From Candidatus Bathyarchaeota archaeon (GTDB lineage Archaea > Thermoproteota > Bathyarchaeia > Bathyarchaeales > Bathycorpusculaceae): DNA of 64,000 nucleotides. This document shows positions 34,777 through 43,578 of this stretch, piece by piece. Position 1 is the stretch's first letter, and each line of letters starts with the position of its first letter. The notes under the pieces were generated by a model. That model searched no databases, had not been told where the DNA came from, and saw only the letters and a program-made list of their open reading frames with translations. The position numbers and the translations under genes are program-made. The stretch covers positions 112,019 to 176,018 of the forward strand of contig PLTA01000039.1 of NCBI GenBank assembly GCA_003164295.1, read 5' to 3'.

Positions 34777-35112
34777 ATGATGGAAGTTAAAACTCCTGAA
34801 GAATTTTTTGAGAAACAGCTCCCTGCAAGATTCAAACCCGAAAACGCCTCAGGCGTCGACTCTGTTATTCAAATAAGCTTAAGCGGAGGTCAAAAGGAAC
34901 AAGACTGGGTGGTTAGCATTAAAAACCAAAAGCTGCAAGTATCTAAAGGAACTAACACCTCAGCGTCATTATCTCTTAGAGTTACAGAAAGCGACTTCTT
35001 AGATATGATAAATGGAAAGTTAAGCGCTGAAAAAGCGTTCTTTACTGGAAGAGTGCGTTTTAACGGAAATATAAATTTGGCTTTGAAATTGAGAGATGCA
35101 GGATTATTTTAA
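34777..35112 (+). CDS. SCP2 sterol-carrier-domain protein
   Basis: About 111 residues covering a single SCP2 fold: EFFEKQLPARFKPENA, VIQISLSGGQKEQDWVV, ASLSLRVTESDFLDMINGKL and a final AFFTGRVRFNGNINLALKL. It binds hydrophobic ligands such as lipids or acyl-CoA. The ATG at 34777 is chosen; TTG at 34771 and ATG at 34780 are alternatives. Its 3' end overlaps by nine bases with the convergent Cys-cluster gene. Confidence 0.85.
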   Translation: MMEVKTPEEFFEKQLPARFKPENASGVDSVIQISLSGGQKEQDWVVSIKNQKLQVSKGTNTSASLSLRVTESDFLDMINGKLSAEKAFFTGRVRFNGNINLALKLRDAGLF

Positions 35113-35682
35113 ACCCAGTTTCTTAACAAGGTCAATGGGCAAATCGTCCTCGTCAACTTTGAATGTTTGAGGCTCATCAATTTTCACAATCGCATGCAAC
35201 TCTTTGGCATCCAACTGGCAAACAAGCTGAATTAACTGTTTTTTGGCTTCTTCAAGATGAGTTTTGAAGGCAGCTTTATCCGTGTATAATACTCCTGCGA
35301 AAGCGCAGATTTCTGATTTTTTAAGGAAATATTCGATTTTTTTAGTCTTGAAATTTATGTCAAACGTGATTGGCCCCGACACGCAAGTTTCAGGCTTAAC
35401 CGAATGCACGGAGCATTTTTTTGTTTCTTTGTTGAAAAAATTGCAGTAAAGAAGCGCGTCAACTGCTGGATAGGAATAATTTTCTCTGGCGAAGGGCTGG
35501 TCAACTTTTATTTTCTGTTCATTTACATATTGTTTTATGATTTTTTTGCGTGTCTCAGTTAGTGGCGGTTTTGCGTCTTGGCAGCAGTAAACTTTGCATT
35601 GGCTGCAGACATCAAATGAGTAAGTTTTTCCTTTCTTGTCTTCGGGCAAAGTGGTTTCACCTTTTTTAGAAGTAGGGTTCAT
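35104..35682 (-). CDS. YkgJ-type Cys-cluster protein
   Basis: A 192-residue protein of the YkgJ (UPF0153, putative zinc/iron-chelating) type. Cys residues appear in CSQCKVYCCQDAKPPL, YCNFFNKETKKCSVHSVKPETC and CAFAGV. This family is thought to hold a metal or iron-sulfur cluster, sometimes in peptide modification. It starts 17 bases inside the end of the GCS2 gene on the same strand, so the two are translationally coupled, suggesting that they work together. Confidence 0.8.
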   Translation of the reverse strand: MNPTSKKGETTLPEDKKGKTYSFDVCSQCKVYCCQDAKPPLTETRKKIIKQYVNEQKIKVDQPFARENYSYPAVDALLYCNFFNKETKKCSVHSVKPETCVSGPITFDINFKTKKIEYFLKKSEICAFAGVLYTDKAAFKTHLEEAKKQLIQLVCQLDAKELHAIVKIDEPQTFKVDEDDLPIDLVKKLGLK

Positions 35683-36832
35683 TATCCGAAAGGGACCTAA
35701 TAAGCGTTAAATAGACATCGGTGACTGCTTCATGAAAATCGGTTTTGTTTGCGCGCTTCAAAACATGGTCACGTATAATTTCTGAGAGGCTGCCGTTTTC
35801 TACGCGTTTTTTAATGAGCCATAGATATTTTTTCTCATCTTCAGTTGCATATTCAATAGCCAAGTTAAGGTAATATTGGCATACTTGTCTAGCTGTTTTA
35901 CCATGGGGATTTGAAACCTGAGCGTTTAACGCATCCTTAACAACCATGTTGAAGTCTCTGGCTAGCAAGTCATGCTGTAAAAGATCAGTCTTCAACGCAA
36001 TTAATCCTCTAAGAGCGGAACGTACAAAACAGCCCAGTGCCACATCCGACTTAACGCATTCCTGCTCATCCATCACTCGAACCTCAATTGCGCAGCGGTC
36101 AAACCGGAAAATTACTCCCCTAGAATTCACCCATTCACGATGCAGCAGTGTTTTGCTTGCGCCAGCCGCCGCTAAGTCCTGTGAGTACCGCTCAATAACG
36201 TCATGTTTGTACTGGCTAAATGAGGTAGCATACTCTGGAATTACATCGGCGGTTACAGATGGGATTTCTTTTTGGTTAATTTTGTAAAATTCTAGTCTAT
36301 TGTCTATATCGCATCCATTTTTTCCTTCATAAATTGGGGAGGAAGCGGCAATTGCTGGAAGATAAGCCGATAGGTTTGCGAGTTGATTGTGGATTTGGAT
36401 GCCGTCGGTTTCTTTTTGATATGGGAGGTTTAGGTGAAAGCTTTGTATGTTTAACCATCCATGCTGGGTTAGGTTGAAAATTTTGCCGTATTCTTGGTAG
36501 ATTTTTTTGTGGTAGTGTGGCCAGATTGCGGTATCTTTTAAATGCATGAGCGGGTTCATGCCTGTTCCAAGAAGCATGGCGCCATGTTTCTGCACGATCT
36601 GGTTTAATGTTGAGACTGCATTCTGCATGATTTCTTCAAATTCGATAGGAGATTTGAAGGGCAAATTCGCTTTTACCTCCATTACATGCATCTGCAGCTC
36701 TTTTCCAAACGTGAAAGATGGTAATTTGACGAAGTTGACAATTTTTCCGCAATAATCTTTTATTATTTTGTCGGAGATTGGCAGAACCTTTAATTCTTGA
36801 TTAACAAGGGAAAATTCATGTTCAGGTCCCAT
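35666..36832 (-). CDS. GCS2-family gamma-glutamyl (carboxylate-amine) ligase
   Basis: A 388-residue member of the glutamate-cysteine ligase 2 family. The N-terminal MGPEHEFSLVN holds the Glu pair that binds Mg-ATP (GxExEF in the family). HVMEVKANLP, WLNIQSFHLNLP and RGVIFRFDRCAIEVRVMD are further family blocks. It should join glutamate to an amine through a gamma-glutamyl-phosphate. It overlaps the YkgJ gene downstream and is divergent from RLAN and ATP-grasp genes across 126 bases. The partner amino acid cannot be told from sequence. Confidence 0.82.
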   Translation of the reverse strand: MGPEHEFSLVNQELKVLPISDKIIKDYCGKIVNFVKLPSFTFGKELQMHVMEVKANLPFKSPIEFEEIMQNAVSTLNQIVQKHGAMLLGTGMNPLMHLKDTAIWPHYHKKIYQEYGKIFNLTQHGWLNIQSFHLNLPYQKETDGIQIHNQLANLSAYLPAIAASSPIYEGKNGCDIDNRLEFYKINQKEIPSVTADVIPEYATSFSQYKHDVIERYSQDLAAAGASKTLLHREWVNSRGVIFRFDRCAIEVRVMDEQECVKSDVALGCFVRSALRGLIALKTDLLQHDLLARDFNMVVKDALNAQVSNPHGKTARQVCQYYLNLAIEYATEDEKKYLWLIKKRVENGSLSEIIRDHVLKRANKTDFHEAVTDVYLTLIRSLSDNEPYF

Positions 36833-36958
36833 AACTTCAAGCGGTTTATACGTAGATTAAGCCTCTAGCTGTTTAGCGTTGATTTTAATGCGAATATACG
36901 AGTAGTTAATCTTAAATATAACTGCACTAATAACGAGTTTTAATTAACCTGGTGTCTC

Positions 36959-37660
36959 ATGACCGTGTTGGTCGTCTCAAATTTCGACCTAACCAATAAT
37001 ATACAAGTAATGAAGCCCACAACGTTTTTAGATTCCACAATCAAAGAATCGACCCTCAATCTCAACAATGAATATCGATACATGAAAACGGGCTATTATG
37101 TTTCAATGCATGCTGAAATTTTAGGAAACAACGTTATCCCTTCATGCGAAAACATTATTGATTCCAGCAGAACCCCAATTTTGCTTCTTAGAGCAGCCAG
37201 AGCAGGAGTTCCCACCTTATCCTTTCTTGTTACAGATTCAGTTAAAAAAATAGCAGCTGAAATCGGGTACCCAGCCATCATTTTTGCAGTAAACCCGTTC
37301 ATTTACGATGGCTACAAAATCGCCCAAAACAAAAGCTCACTTTACCGCGCCATGAAAAGCCTAGGCATGAACTATAAATTCGCTGTTTGTGCTCAACCAC
37401 TTAAAGGAGAGCTTTTCACAATCAAATCGTTCTTTGGCAAAACAACAAATCAAGAGCCAAAAACGCAGAAAATTGCGGAAAAAATCTACTCAATCTTCAA
37501 AATTCCAGTTTGCAAACTGCATATACAAAAAAGCTTAGACAAAGCTTATTTGTGCGGTCTGCAACCCGTAACTAAAGAGGAGCTTACGGAAGAAGACTTG
37601 CAACAGATCTCAAAAGAGGTCTCGCTCATTTCTGAGCAGGGTGAACACTTCGGTGTCTAA
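36959..37660 (+). CDS. RLAN-domain protein (RimK-like ATP-grasp N-terminal domain), stand-alone
   Basis: A 233-residue protein matching the RLAN domain: LVVSNFDLTNNIQ, NEYRYMKTGYYVSMHAEILG (the most typical block), then PVCKLHIQKSLDKAYLCGLQP near the end. In bacteria this domain is usually the N-terminal part of one long protein with a RimK-like ATP-grasp; here it is a separate gene overlapping the ATP-grasp gene by eight bases. It probably binds substrate or the GCS2 partner. TATA-like sequence lies in the divergent 126-base gap. Confidence 0.75.
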   Translation: MTVLVVSNFDLTNNIQVMKPTTFLDSTIKESTLNLNNEYRYMKTGYYVSMHAEILGNNVIPSCENIIDSSRTPILLLRAARAGVPTLSFLVTDSVKKIAAEIGYPAIIFAVNPFIYDGYKIAQNKSSLYRAMKSLGMNYKFAVCAQPLKGELFTIKSFFGKTTNQEPKTQKIAEKIYSIFKIPVCKLHIQKSLDKAYLCGLQPVTKEELTEEDLQQISKEVSLISEQGEHFGV

Positions 37661-38531
37661 AATCGCATGTTTTGTTGAGAAATACAATTTTACTGACCCC
37701 CGTGAGCAAGGCGCGCTTCAAAACTTCAAGTTGGCAGCAGAGAAACAGGGCAGTGAATTCAGTTTCCTTTTCCGCGAGGACATTTCCAATGTTCCTAAAT
37801 ACGACGCTGTTTTTATCAGGGCAACAACTGACCCGTTGAATACGGCTTATGTAGTTTCTAAAACCGCTTGGGAACTTGGCATGAAAGTTATTGATGATCC
37901 TGAATCAATAACTATATGCGGCAACAAAATCCATCAATATGCCCTATTCGAAAAATTTAACGTGCCACATATACCTACGATTTTTCTGAGCAAGGATGAG
38001 CTGCACCACAAAAAAATTGCTGACGTTTTTGACGAATTAGGCAAACCTGTGGTCATTAAGGCACCTTACACGAGCTTCTCACGTTATGTTGAGAAAGCGG
38101 CTTGCGAAACAAGTTTTAGAGATGTTGCTAAACGGTTCTTTAAAAAATCTGACGTTTTAGCCATTCAAAAGTTTACGCCGACAGCATTTGACTGGAGAGT
38201 CGGCGTCTTAAACAACGACATCCTCTACGTGTGCAAATACATGATTCCAAAAGGCAAATGGAAACACGGCGCCAAACTCCGAGGCAAACCAACAGTGGTT
38301 TGGGGCAGAACAGTATCCCTACACAAACAGGAACTGCCAGCAAAGCTTAGAGAAGTGGCTTTGAAAGCATGCAGCGTTGTGGGTAAAGGACTCTATGGCG
38401 TTGACATCAAAGAGGTAGACGGCGACTACGTTGTAGTAGAAGTTAACGATAACCCAAGCATTTACGCTGGCTACGAAGACTCAAGTGACCACGACATTTA
38501 CCAACGAATCATCAGCTATCTATCCGAATAG
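37653..38531 (+). CDS. RimK-like ATP-grasp ligase
   Basis: About 292 residues of ATP-grasp fold. Pre-ATP-grasp: DPREQGALQNFKLAAEKQG and YDAVFIRATTDP. Then NKIHQYALFEKFNVPHIPT, the Lys strand KPVVIKAPYTSFSRYV, and the Mg-binding block YGVDIKEVDG...VVEVNDNPSI. This is the arrangement of RimK/LysX/GshB-like ligases, which add an amino acid to a carboxylate. The GTG at 37653 has AGGGTGA seven bases upstream; another GTG lies at 37641. It forms an operon with the RLAN gene and probably works with the GCS2 ligase. Confidence 0.88.
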   Translation: MSKIACFVEKYNFTDPREQGALQNFKLAAEKQGSEFSFLFREDISNVPKYDAVFIRATTDPLNTAYVVSKTAWELGMKVIDDPESITICGNKIHQYALFEKFNVPHIPTIFLSKDELHHKKIADVFDELGKPVVIKAPYTSFSRYVEKAACETSFRDVAKRFFKKSDVLAIQKFTPTAFDWRVGVLNNDILYVCKYMIPKGKWKHGAKLRGKPTVVWGRTVSLHKQELPAKLREVALKACSVVGKGLYGVDIKEVDGDYVVVEVNDNPSIYAGYEDSSDHDIYQRIISYLSE

Positions 38532-38594
38532 CCCACACGGTTTTCGACAACTATTTATCTTGACGTTTCTTAACAAATGCATCGAGGATTAGCT

Positions 38595-39575
38595 ATGATC
38601 CATAAAGAAACAGATACACATAAGGTTCCGGTGGAAGATTACCAATTTACCGAAAAAATGACCGTTGATGAGCTTGTTGGGCAGATGGATAAAGCTTGGG
38701 GTTTCACGGCGGGCAAGCTTTCGACAGGCGTCGGCATTATGGAATCCATGATTAACTCCAAAGGCTGCGTAAAGTTTCTTTCATTTACCGCCGACATAGT
38801 CGCAACTGGCACACGAGGCGTAATCAAAGAACTCGTCAAACGCAAGCTCGTCGACGTCCTCATAACAACATGTGGAACATTGGATCATGACGTCGCTCGC
38901 TGCTGGAAAGACTACTACAAAGGCAGCTTCATAATGAACGACCCCAAACTGCACCAAGAAGGATTAAACCGACTTGGAAACGTGCTTGTCCCAAATGACA
39001 GCTACGGCATAGTTATTGAAAAGAAAATTATTGGACTTCTTGAAGAATTGTACAAGGAAGGCAAACGTGAGCTGTCAACAAGCGAATTGTGCCACGAGAT
39101 TGGGTTACGTTGCTGCAATGAAAGCTCGATTCTTTATTGGGCAGCCAAAAACAACATCCCCGTATTCGTGCCAGGCATAACTGACGGTTCAGTAGGCTAT
39201 CAACTCTGGTTCTTTAGCCAAGACCACCATGACTTTAGAATTAACTTGCTTAAAGACGAAGGTGACCTAAACAACATAGTTTTCGATGCAAAGAAAAGCG
39301 GGGCATTGATTGTGGGCGGGGGCATCTCGAAGCATCATACGATTTGGTGGAACCAATTCAAGGATGGCTTAGATTACGTCGTCTACATTACCACAGCAGA
39401 TGAGTGGGATGGCAGCCTTAGTGGCGCAAGACCTCGAGAAGCAGTTTCATGGGGAAAAATCAACGAAAAAGCTAAACGCGTCATGATTGAAGGCGACGCC
39501 ACAGTAATCATGCCAATAATGACCAGCGCACTAATTGATAGACTAAGCAAAAAGAAAAAGGCAATAGCAAATTAA
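38595..39575 (+). CDS. dys: Deoxyhypusine synthase
   Basis: About 326 residues. Family blocks: MDKAWGFTAGKLSTGVGIM, FLSFTADIVATGTRGVI, TTCGTLDHDVARCW, VPGITDGSVGYQLWFF, LIVGGGISKHH, and the catalytic lysine in REAVSWGKINEKAKRV. It transfers a butylamine group from spermidine to a lysine of aIF5A. GAGG lies seven bases before the ATG at 38595. The last 86 bases are duplicated after the vapBC pair. Confidence 0.93.
   Translation: MIHKETDTHKVPVEDYQFTEKMTVDELVGQMDKAWGFTAGKLSTGVGIMESMINSKGCVKFLSFTADIVATGTRGVIKELVKRKLVDVLITTCGTLDHDVARCWKDYYKGSFIMNDPKLHQEGLNRLGNVLVPNDSYGIVIEKKIIGLLEELYKEGKRELSTSELCHEIGLRCCNESSILYWAAKNNIPVFVPGITDGSVGYQLWFFSQDHHDFRINLLKDEGDLNNIVFDAKKSGALIVGGGISKHHTIWWNQFKDGLDYVVYITTADEWDGSLSGARPREAVSWGKINEKAKRVMIEGDATVIMPIMTSALIDRLSKKKKAIAN
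39465..39550. repeat. dys 3'-end direct repeat, left copy
   Basis: These 86 bases of the dys gene recur at 40405-40490 with nine differences (about 90 percent identity), exactly 940 bases apart. The left copy is in frame and gives the intact C-terminus. Confidence 0.9.
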
Positions 39576-39732
39576 TTAGCGCTAATCTGGGATAGATAAA
39601 TGAGAGTAATCGGGCTTTCAACTATCTGTTTAACCGCCAGTTTTCTTATTCGGTTTAAGAAAGAGGGTGCTTCAGTCGTTAACTTATTGTAAACAAATTG
39701 TTTATATTTTTATGTTTAACATAATGTAATCT

Positions 39733-39966
39733 ATGAGTGACGTAATCGCAATACGAGTACCAAAAAAGCTCAAGAAAGAACTCCAAGAACTGAATATGGA
39801 TTACGCTGACGACGTCAGGGAATGCCTGGAAAAAAAGGTTAAGGCTGAAAAACTAAAACGGCTAATGAAGGAAATCGACACATTCAGAAATGAGCTGGCC
39901 AAAAAAACTGGGATTACCACATCCTCAGCCGACATTATCAGGGAAGACCGAGATCATGGCCACTGA
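39733..39966 (+). CDS. vapB: VapB-type antitoxin
   Basis: A 77-residue ribbon-helix-helix protein: VIAIRVPKKLKKELQELNMD at the N-terminus is the DNA-binding strand and helix; the C-terminal half (TFRNELAKKTGITTSSADII) is the toxin-neutralising segment. It overlaps the PIN toxin by 11 bases. A TATA-like element TTTATATTTTTATG lies about 25 bases before the ATG, giving a nearly leaderless transcript. Confidence 0.85.
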   Translation: MSDVIAIRVPKKLKKELQELNMDYADDVRECLEKKVKAEKLKRLMKEIDTFRNELAKKTGITTSSADIIREDRDHGH

Positions 39967-40426
39967 CGCCATCTTAGATTCATCAATTATAGTAGCTCTT
40001 GTAACACCCGAAAAATATTCCGAATGGGCAAGAAAAAGAATACAAAACTACGAATATTTCCATGCTTTAGACTTAAGCTTTTACGAAGTAGCCAATGCGA
40101 TAGAATACAAAGTCCCAAATGAGCTTGACGCCAAAAATGCCGTGGAAGTCTTCCAAAAGGCAGAACAAATGATGAATCTCCACACAATTCACCGCTTCTC
40201 TGAAGCGACAACTGACTTGCTAAAAAAAGCATTAGAGTTGAAAATAACAGCTTATGATGCTGCTTTTCTATCGCTTGCAGATAAGTTAAAAATGCCTTTT
40301 CTCACACTTGACATGAAACTGGCAAGAAAAATCGAGCACACAAAATATTACGAATTGATTGAGTACCCTAACGAAGCTTCTAATAGTAGCGATATAACAC
40401 CAGCGAAAAAGCCAAACGCAAAATGA
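39956..40426 (+). CDS. vapC: VapC-type PIN-domain toxin
   Basis: A 156-residue PIN ribonuclease. Catalytic acids are Asp8 in AILDSSIIVAL, Glu in SFYEVANAIEYK and Asp in KITAYDAAFLSLA. It cuts RNA when free of VapB. The start at 39956 overlaps vapB. The last residues AKKPNAK are encoded by an out-of-frame piece of duplicated dys sequence, so the natural C-terminus of the toxin was probably altered on insertion. Confidence 0.88.
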   Translation: MATDAILDSSIIVALVTPEKYSEWARKRIQNYEYFHALDLSFYEVANAIEYKVPNELDAKNAVEVFQKAEQMMNLHTIHRFSEATTDLLKKALELKITAYDAAFLSLADKLKMPFLTLDMKLARKIEHTKYYELIEYPNEASNSSDITPAKKPNAK

Positions 40427-40490
40427 TAGAAGGCGACGCCACGGTTATCATGCCAATAATGACCAGCGCACTAATTGACAGGCTAAGCAA
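40405..40490. repeat. dys 3'-end direct repeat, right copy
   Basis: This copy in the dys frame would read EKAKRKMIEGDATVIMPIMT, then SALIDRLSKEIC and a stop. It has no upstream dys gene, being a remnant following vapC. With the left copy it brackets the vapBC unit. Confidence 0.9.
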
Positions 40491-40579
40491 AGAAATCTGC
40501 TTAAAAGAGCAGCTAACGACTTTTGTTAGCTGCATCTGAAAAGATACGGCAACTATTATTTTTTTTATCGTTTAGCTGT

Positions 40580-41710
40580 TTATTTTTTTCTGTCTTTTTC
40601 CCACACTACAAAAATAGCAATTCCAATGATTATGATGGCAGCTATGGATACTAGTATTTTGGGGCTGAATTCTTGGACGAACGGCGAGGGCGTTGAGCTT
40701 TCGTTTGGACTTGCTGGTGGAGATGGTAAAAAGGCATCTGAAATCATTGAGACGTTGCCAGCGTTATTGTTTACTATGAATATGGTTCCTTTGGAAGAAT
40801 CGTATACGATACCATGAGGACCAGCCCCAGCATATCCTTCGGCTGTGTAAGCATCGCTAGGGTGTTTGTCAAGATACACGGGAAATATGTCGAGAGGAGA
40901 AGAATAATAAACGTGTAGACCTGTCGGAACAGGCGGCTGAGTTAGATTAGCAATGACATTTTTGTTACTGTCTGAAATAACGAAAACTGTACCATCCGTA
41001 TCAACATTTCCGCTAGTGCAGAAGATTATGTCTTTGGCAGAATCATAAGTTAGAGCCCATGGCTGCTCTACTCGCCCCGGCAAGACAACATTACTAATTA
41101 CTGTATTATTTTTGTCGGAGATAACCGAGACCGAGCCGTTACCCTCATTGGGTACTAAAACTTCACCTTTACCAGAACCGTAAGCAGGGTAAAATGGATC
41201 TTCTCCTACAGGCACAGTTGCAATGACCTGATTATTTCTGTCCGAGATGATAGAGACCGATCCGTGACCATCGCGGGTCCAATATGAATTTGCTACAAAT
41301 ATTTCGCCTTTAGCAGAATCATAAGCTACACCTACAGGATTGATTCCAATAGCCACCGTTGCAACAACTTTGTTTGTTTTGTCAGAAACTATTGAGACAT
41401 TGTCTGAGCCCCAGTTGGCACGAATATTTCATGTTTATTAGAATCGTAAGCAATGCCGTTGGGATTACTTCCCACAGTTACGTTTGCAACCACGTTATCA
41501 TTGGTATCTGATATAACTGAAACCGTATTTGAACCATAATTAGCCACAAATATCTCATGCATACCGGAATCGTAAACTATACCCTCAGGATTTGCTCCAA
41601 CAGGTATGGAAGTGCTAACTTCTATGGCTTTAACTTCAAAGGTTAAGGAAAAAGTGACTACAACGGTTTAGTGCAATAATAAGGAATGCTTTAGGCAGAT
41701 TTTTCGTAAT
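40580..41710 (-). pseudogene. Secreted YVTN-repeat beta-propeller, frameshifted
   Basis: The C-terminal frame (40580-41356, 258 residues) and an upstream frame (about 41420-41660) both contain YVTN/YncE repeats such as PVGANPEGIVYDSG and VSVISDKNNTVISNV. A one-base loss near 41418 separates them. A second break near 41665 separates the signal-peptide piece (PKAFLIIAL / VVVTFSLTFEVKA). The C-terminus QEFSPKILVSIAAIIII is a PEF/QEF-type anchor. No intact start remains. Confidence 0.8.
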
Positions 41711-42040
41711 TACACCCTGATTGAGTTACCTTGAATGGAACAACTCGACGCGTCTATTCTATCTCACCTCAATTTACATAAAAGCTTTCGTTATGAGCAA
41801 CAGGAAATAGGGCATTGCCTCAACCACGACTACAAGAAAATACTTTAGCAGCTGAATAAAACAAAAATAAAGCGTTAATTGGACGCTTTTGATAGCCAGC
41901 TCAAGTTTAGTTTCTCTCACTTTAAAAAAAGGCGAGTGCTTCAATAGATTTGATCCAAAAGAAGTTCGAAGGTTGTTGTAGCATCACACACCCTTATGAA
42001 GTCAGGTGCAATCCTTTAAAATTGGAAGGAAAGTTTTCTT
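41711..42040. other. Gap with a 37-residue reading frame
   Basis: A plus-strand frame at 41735-41848 (starting MEQLDASILSHLNLHKS) has no ribosome-binding site and no relatives I recognise. Nothing else was seen apart from GGAAGG before the next gene. Confidence 0.3.
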
Positions 42041-43540
42041 TTGCAGCAATCGTCTAATGAAAAAAGCAGAGACGAACAGAAAAATTCGCTGCCCACAGAA
42101 AGGTTAGCGAAAAACCGAAACATAATTCTATCGGTTATAGTTGTCGGCACTTTGATGGGCGCCGTCGACAGCACAATTGTACTTCTAGCATTTCCTGCAA
42201 TAACTGCCAAACTGCATACTGATTTTATAACAGCTGTCTAAGTGATCTTGGCATATCTTTTGGTTCTGGCAGTAACTACAACCCATTTCGATCGAATGGG
42301 GGACCAATATGGCAGAAGCAAAATGTTCAATATCGGATTCATCATATTCACCGTTGGCTCAGTGTTGTGCGGCTTTTCAACATCAATTGTTTTGTTAATT
42401 GGATTCAGAATCGTGCAAGCCTTGGGCGGGTCGCTGATACAGTCAAACAGCAGCGCCATAATTTCAGATGTCTTCCCCCGAGAAATACGAGGCAGAGCAT
42501 TCGGATTCAATGCCGTAGGCTTCACGGTCGGCGCAATTGTTGGAATCGTCTTAGGAGGAATTATAACAACTTTTGTGGGTTGGCAATACATTTTCTTCAT
42601 AAACGCACCCATAGGAATAATCGCCATCGCAATCGAGTTAAGATACCTTCAAGACACTTACCGAGCATTAGCGAAAATTGACATAGTTGGAATGCTGATA
42701 TTTGGCAGCGCTCTCGGAGTTCTCTCTTATGGCGCCACAGGCTACGCTGCCTCAGGAATAAAACTTGATAATGCTGTCGAAATGGCCTTTGGAGCTGCTT
42801 TAATCCTAGTCTTTCTTGTTTATGATCATAGTAGAAAAAATCCAACCATCGATTTTCCATCATTCAAAAACAAAGTCCTAAGAAATTCCGTAGCAGCCTT
42901 GTTTTTTACCTGTTTGGGATTACTTAGCGGTTATTTTTTTGGTAATCATGTATCTTCAGGGAATAAGGGCTCTTTCGCCGTTGAACGCATCGTTGCTTCT
43001 TGTGCCAGGTTATGTGGCTGGAAGTTTTCTTAGTCCAATAATGGGACGATTGTCTGACAAATACGGCACAAGAAACCTAACAACTTTGGGCGCGATTTCA
43101 TTGATTATCGCTACATTAATATTTTTAACAATAAAGGTTGACTCTTCCTTAATTATCGTCATTCTCGCTTCTGCAGTCTCTGGAGTTGGCGCCTCCATGT
43201 TTTTCCCAGCAGACTTCAACGCAGTTATGTCAAACGCAAAACCGGAGCCTACGGAAGCCTCTCTGGGCTTTTGAGAACCATTCAAAATGTCGGGCTCCTC
43301 GGAAGTTTTGTACTAGCCATATCTGTTGCTTCCGCCACGATCCCCAGAGGCATCGCCTTCCAAGTTTTCATTGGAACAACAAATTTGTCGGGAGGCGTGT
43401 CCCAAACATTTCTGACGGGAATCGACTCTGCGTTTGTTTCCTCAATTTTACTTCTGCTAATAGCAGCAATTCTGTCGTATCATGGTGGAAAAGACGCATG
43501 GAGACAAGCTCAAAGGAAAAGCGAAGCTTCTCCAGCTTAG
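42041..43540 (+). pseudogene. DHA2 (EmrB/QacA)-type drug transporter, three lesions
   Basis: The MFS protein begins with VVGTLMGAVDSTIVLLAFPA (motif D1 of the 14-helix family). A TAA at 42239 sits where Trp is expected in ITAVWVILAYLL. The frame continues with FDRMGDQYGRSKMF, shifts near 42940 (into VIMYLQGIRALSPLNASLLL) and again near 43265 (into LLRTIQNVGLLGSF), ending at 43540. All segments are in order, so the gene is complete but disabled unless bases are wrong. Confidence 0.85.
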
Positions 43541-43578
43541 CCGTCTTCGCTTGTCTGGAAAAAACAAATTCTGGAAGT

